From Clostridia bacterium (GTDB lineage Bacteria; Bacillota_E; RBS10-35; JAJYVN01), in assembly GCA_027335515.1 (NCBI GenBank), contig DAHWHT010000165.1:1-8943 (forward strand): a DNA stretch of 8,943 nt. The letters run 5' to 3'. Positions 6,996 to 8,943 of this stretch are shown in pieces. Under the pieces are notes generated by a model. It had not been told where the DNA came from. It was given only the letters and a program-made list of their open reading frames with translations, and ran no database searches. Position numbers and translations under genes: made by a program. Numbering within the stretch: the first letter of the stretch is position 1; each line of letters opens with the position of its first letter.

Positions 6996-7091
6996 CCGGG
7001 GGATGGTCCCCCATGCCGGATCCGGGCGCCACGGAGCATGAAAACCCCCAGGTGGCCGGCGAAGAAGGGAGGCGGGGCGCAGGGCCCTGCC
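6979..7091. repeat. Pair of 12-bp direct repeats CAGGGCCCTGCC
   Basis: CAGGGCCCTGCC occurs at 6979-6990, inside the last codons of the 90-aa gene, and again at 7080-7091, 101 bp apart. Each copy holds the palindrome CAGGGCCCTG. The second extends to GCAGGGCCCTGC (7079-7090). Their function is unknown. They could mark a small duplication or insertion. Confidence 0.4.
6998..7012 (+). terminator. Short GC hairpin after the two-gene cassette
   Basis: GGGGGA at 6998-7003 pairs with TCCCCC at 7007-7012 around a TGG loop, starting two bases after the stop codon of the 90-aa gene. The position suits a terminator. The stem is only 6 bp and no T tract follows, so it is at best a factor-assisted or weak terminator. 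Confidence 0.3.
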
Positions 7092-7127
7092 GAGGTCGTT
7101 GGCATACTCCGTCGAACCTGCCGTGCC

Positions 7128-7348
7128 TCAGCTACACCTATACACCTTGTTCCCGGCCACGACGGGCCACGCGGTACCGTGGACGGAGGCGATCACGGAG
7201 ACCACGTTTGACCGGCGCGCGGAACCGGGGGGCGTTGCCAAGGCGGCGGGTGCCGCAGAGGCGACAGGAATGTGGGTCGGGCTATGATCGCATACGCGGC
7301 CATGCAGACCCCGATGCCAAAGCAGGCCTTTCATAGTGCCGTTGCCAT
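7128..7348 (-). pseudogene. Possible broken small gene divergent from the metal operon
   Basis: AGGAGGAGG (7365-7357 on the minus strand) lies 8 nt before an ATG at 7348, an ideal ribosome site. The frame reads MATAL and stops (TGA, 7333-7331). Past the stop the same frame continues KACFGIGVCMAAYAIIARPT, a membrane-like segment, to the next stop at 7195-7193. The TGA overlaps an ATG (ATGA, 7334-7331) opening a second frame of 68 codons that ends in ASVHGTAWPVVAGNKVYRCS. Either a nonsense mutation and frameshift have broken a small exported or membrane protein, or a five-codon leader is coupled to the 68-aa frame. No family is recognised. Confidence 0.3.
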
Positions 7349-7437
7349 GACTGCATCCTCCTCCTGCACGCTTCTCTTGCCGTGCGCCAGGGATTCAGTA
7401 CCCAGCCGACCAACTCGTCGGCCACGCATCGAGACGC

Positions 7438-7466
7438 TTGCACAGCCGGATCTGGTTCGTTACGAT
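7438..7466 (+). promoter_or_regulatory. Candidate promoter of the metal-resistance operon
   Basis: TTGCAC (7438-7443) and TACGAT (7461-7466) are separated by exactly 17 bp, matching three and four of six sigma70 consensus bases. Transcription would begin near 7472, about 40 nt before the chosen repressor start. This argues against the in-frame ATG at 7469 as start codon. Confidence 0.4.
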
Positions 7467-7477
7467 GCATGCGCATC
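7464..7477. promoter_or_regulatory. Candidate repressor operator GATGC-ATGC-GCATC
   Basis: The arms GATGC and GCATC form an inverted repeat around ATGC, and ATGCGCAT inside it (7469-7476) is a perfect 8-bp palindrome. It overlaps the end of the -10 box and the expected transcription start. ArsR/SmtB repressors act by binding dyads at such positions. The arms are shorter than the classic 12-2-12 sites, so assignment to this repressor is an inference. Confidence 0.4.
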
Positions 7478-7513
7478 TGTGCAGGCAATGAGCTGACGGG
7501 TGGGGTGGGGAGT

Positions 7514-7903
7514 TTGACCGCGTACGATGAGGGCACCTGTGAGGCACGGGTGGTCCGTGGGACCAAGCTCGCCGGGCTCAAACCCCTGATTGCAGACGAG
7601 GATCGGGCCCAGCTCGAGGCGGAACGATTTCGGGTCTTGGGTGATCCCACGCGCTTACGGCTTCTGTCTGCCCTATCGCTTGCCGAACTCTGTGTCTGTG
7701 ACCTCAGCGGTCTGCTCGGTATTTCCCAAACGGCAACATCCCAGCATCTGAAGATCCTTCGGGCCTTCGGCATGGTGCGGTACCGCAAGCAGGGGCGGAT
7801 GGCGTTTTACCGTCTGTCCGACCCGTCCCTGGCTGCGTTGCTCGGCCGGTTGCGCGAAGTTCCCGGCAGGGAGGGCGCCGGCAGTGAGCGCCAGAGCGGC
7901 TGA
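7514..7903 (+). CDS. ArsR/SmtB-family metal-sensing repressor, CadC-like
   Basis: This 129-aa winged-helix repressor presumably releases its operator when a soft metal binds. The motif ELCVCDL (residues 59-64, Cys60 and Cys62) is the alpha-3 metal site of CadC-type sensors, and Cys9 in GTCEARVV is placed to supply the N-terminal ligand of an alpha-3N site. The recognition helix is SQTATSQHLKILR (71-83) and the wing is RYRKQGRMAFYRL (89-101). The His/Asp alpha-5 zinc ligands of SmtB are not visible. I therefore infer Cd, Pb or similar as effector rather than an SmtB-style zinc response. I chose TTG at 7514, since it keeps Cys9 and gives the usual length; GTG at 7505 is possible, and GGTGGGG (7499-7505) could serve as ribosome site. 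The gene overlaps the transporter gene by 20 bp, so both are one operon, and autoregulation is likely. Confidence 0.92.
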   Translation: MTAYDEGTCEARVVRGTKLAGLKPLIADEDRAQLEAERFRVLGDPTRLRLLSALSLAELCVCDLSGLLGISQTATSQHLKILRAFGMVRYRKQGRMAFYRLSDPSLAALLGRLREVPGREGAGSERQSG

Positions 7904-8531
7904 CGCCCGCGTCCTCCGCAGCGGCATCGCCATCGAGTGGTGGACGATTGGCTGGATGACCGTTGAGGCCGTGGTCAGCCTGGGGGCGGGGGTCGCCGCC
8001 GGCAGCGTTGCTCTGGTCGCCTTCGGAGCCGACAGCGTGATCGAACTCATCTCGGCCGGCGTGCTGCTCCGGCGCCTGGGTCTGGAACAGGCCGGGGGGA
8101 GCGCGAGCAGCGTGGAGATCGTCGAGCGCCGGGCTTCCGCAGCCGTCGGAGTCCTGCTCTTGGCGCTGGCGCTGTGGGTGGTGGCCAGCATCGGTCGCGA
8201 TCTCCTGGTCCGTGCCCGGCCAGAGACCAGCCTGGCCGGGCTGCTTCTCGCGGCGGCGTCCTCAGTGGTGATGCCCTGGATCGTGTCGACCAAGCGCAGG
8301 GTCGCAACCCGGATCCGCAGTGCTGCTCTGAAGGCGGATGCCGCCTGCGGCATCGTCTGCGCCTACATGGCGGTCACCCTGTTGATCGGTCTGGGACTGC
8401 GGGCCCTGTTTGGTTGGTGGTGGGCGGATCCGTTGGCCGCCGTCGGTATCGTCTACTTCGTTGTGCGTGAAGGTTGGGAAGCCATCGAGGCGGCCAGGGG
8501 CCGCACGAACGGTTGCGGCTGTTGCGAGTAG
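7884..8531 (+). CDS. CDF-like cation transporter, membrane domain only
   Basis: A 215-aa integral membrane protein with six likely segments: about 17-38, 40-62, 86-107, 116-134, 153-173 and 178-195. The pattern GSVALVAFGADSVIELISA (40-58) and LKADAACGIVCAY (149-161) match helices 2 and 5 of cation diffusion facilitators. Asp50/Glu54 and Asp152 stand at the usual metal-site positions. Classical members have HxxxD or DxxxD there, so the helix-5 site (Asp152, Cys155) is reduced. The cytoplasmic C-terminal domain of about 80-100 aa is missing. Instead the protein ends GRTNGCGCCE, a Cys cluster that may bind metal. GTG at 7884 is the start, with GGGAGGG at 7869-7875 and an 8-nt spacer inside the repressor gene. 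Export of the metal sensed by the repressor is inferred from operon context. The stop TAG lies in a tandem GAGTAG duplication (8526-8537). Confidence 0.9.
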   Translation: MSARAADARVLRSGIAIEWWTIGWMTVEAVVSLGAGVAAGSVALVAFGADSVIELISAGVLLRRLGLEQAGGSASSVEIVERRASAAVGVLLLALALWVVASIGRDLLVRARPETSLAGLLLAAASSVVMPWIVSTKRRVATRIRSAALKADAACGIVCAYMAVTLLIGLGLRALFGWWWADPLAAVGIVYFVVREGWEAIEAARGRTNGCGCCE

Positions 8532-8943
8532 GAGTAGCGGGGGGTTGAAGCAGCTATCCGAAACGCCGCGCAAACCGCGCCGATAAGGTAGGTATGAGCA
8601 GGTTTGACAGGTGGCCAGAGGTTCTTCGACCGGCAGAGGCCGCACGGGCACTGAGGATGCACGTGGGGACTTTGCGTCGGTGGGACAAGGAAGGCAGGCT
8701 TCGTCCCGTCGCCCGATCCGAAGGCGGGCACCGGCGGTACGCAAGGGCGGATATCTTGGCGTTGCTGGGCGAAGACCGCGCGACGGGAGAGAAGACGGCG
8801 GTCGTCTGTACCCGGGTGAGTACAGGGAAGCAGGCCGAGGCGGGGAACCTGGAGCGGCAGCGCCTGCGTCGGATGGAGTACGCGGCGGCGCGGGCTGCGT
8901 GGGGTTGTGGAAGCGGCGCGGCGCCATGAGATGCGGTTTCTTG
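8532..8943 (+). mobile_element. Left part of an IS607-like element
   Basis: The transposase type identifies an IS607-family element, which moves through a serine recombinase and typically lacks terminal inverted repeats and target duplications. The exact left end cannot be set from one side. A G-run (8539-8544) is a plausible boundary, as the family favours GG dinucleotide targets. The non-coding stretch before the gene holds CCGCGC-AAA-CCGCGC (8566-8580), a direct repeat that may be a transposase site. The right end, and any accompanying tnpB, lies beyond the window. Confidence 0.6.
8594..8943 (+). pseudogene. IS607-family serine transposase TnpA, internally deleted and frameshifted
   Basis: The ATG at 8594 follows AAGGTAGG with a short spacer. 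Residues 10-58 are a MerR-like HTH (RPAEAARALRMHVGTLRRWD and GGHRRYARADILALLG). A serine-recombinase catalytic domain then begins with VCTRVSTGKQ (71-80), where Ser76 is the expected nucleophile, and continues NLERQRLRRMEYAAAR (85-100). The frame then decays to AAWGCGSGAAP and stops at 8929. From 8892 the +1 frame reads GLRGVVEAARRHEMRFL. This resembles a segment normally found about 20 residues further on in the family, just before the conserved LVEY-DRL region. A deletion whose length is not a multiple of three is therefore inferred. The gene is also cut by the window edge. Activity is not expected unless supplied in trans. Confidence 0.8.

Larger units (their letters stand above)
6996..7513. 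other. Gene-poor interval before the metal operon
   Basis: These 518 bp separate the nucleotidyltransferase cassette from the repressor gene and hold no intact gene that I can support. Plus-strand frames here are Arg/Pro-rich and lack domain-like patterns. The interval contains the post-cassette hairpin, one copy of the 12-bp repeat, a minus-strand remnant with a good ribosome site (7128-7348), a dyad GCCGAC-CAACTC-GTCGGC at 7405-7422, and the presumed promoter of the metal operon near 7438-7477. Confidence 0.55.

Noticed and set aside
6584..7105. A 173-codon minus-strand frame over the 90-aa gene
   Set aside because: It is Pro/Arg/Ser-rich and patternless, and the plus-strand pair has stop-start overlap and ribosome sites.
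7282..7788. A 168-codon minus-strand frame across the repressor gene
   Set aside because: It is antisense to an unambiguous ArsR/SmtB protein and is Arg/Ser-rich without motifs.

Overview
This is a high-GC bacterial chromosome segment carrying two large genes on the minus strand in the left 5.7 kb and a run of smaller plus-strand genes in the right 3 kb. GC bias at third codon positions is extreme enough to create long antisense shadow ORFs across both large genes. The LAL-type LuxR regulator, the Ig-like/beta-helix surface protein, the AbiEii-type nucleotidyltransferase and the IS607-type transposase suggest a GC-rich soil or thermophile lineage, such as Chloroflexota, Actinomycetota or a high-GC Bacillota. 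The sequence alone does not decide between these.

Region 1 (1-2602, minus) is the first 867 codons of a secreted modular protein. It has a signal peptide, a cohesin-like N-terminal beta domain, two carboxypeptidase-regulatory-like repeats, two BIG_2 Ig-like domains and one BIG_1-like domain. A parallel beta-helix with collagen-like and poly-glycine loops then begins and runs off the left edge. Region 2 (2764-5607, minus) encodes a complete LAL regulator with an N-terminal P-loop ATPase, a helical TPR-like middle and a C-terminal LuxR HTH. It lies just upstream of the surface-protein gene on the same strand.

Region 3 (5608-6033) is a divergent intergenic region rich in repeats: a perfect 10-bp inverted repeat, a TATACT -10-like box and an A-B-B-A nested direct repeat with two TTCGCGCGA palindromes. 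It leads into Region 4 (6034-6995, plus), a two-gene cassette of an AbiEii-like nucleotidyltransferase and a 90-aa unknown protein whose start overlaps the upstream stop. It resembles a toxin-antitoxin pair in layout, but no AbiEi-type antitoxin is present.

Region 5 (6996-7513) has no intact gene. It holds a minus-strand remnant with an excellent ribosome binding site that stops after five codons, and a promoter/operator candidate. Region 6 (7514-8531, plus) is a metal-resistance operon: a CadC-like ArsR/SmtB repressor overlapped by a minimal CDF-like membrane transporter with a Cys-rich tail. Region 7 (8532-8943) is the left part of an IS607-like element whose serine transposase carries an internal deletion plus frameshift and is cut by the window edge. 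Regions 4 to 7 look like accessory DNA beside a resident regulator/surface-protein locus.
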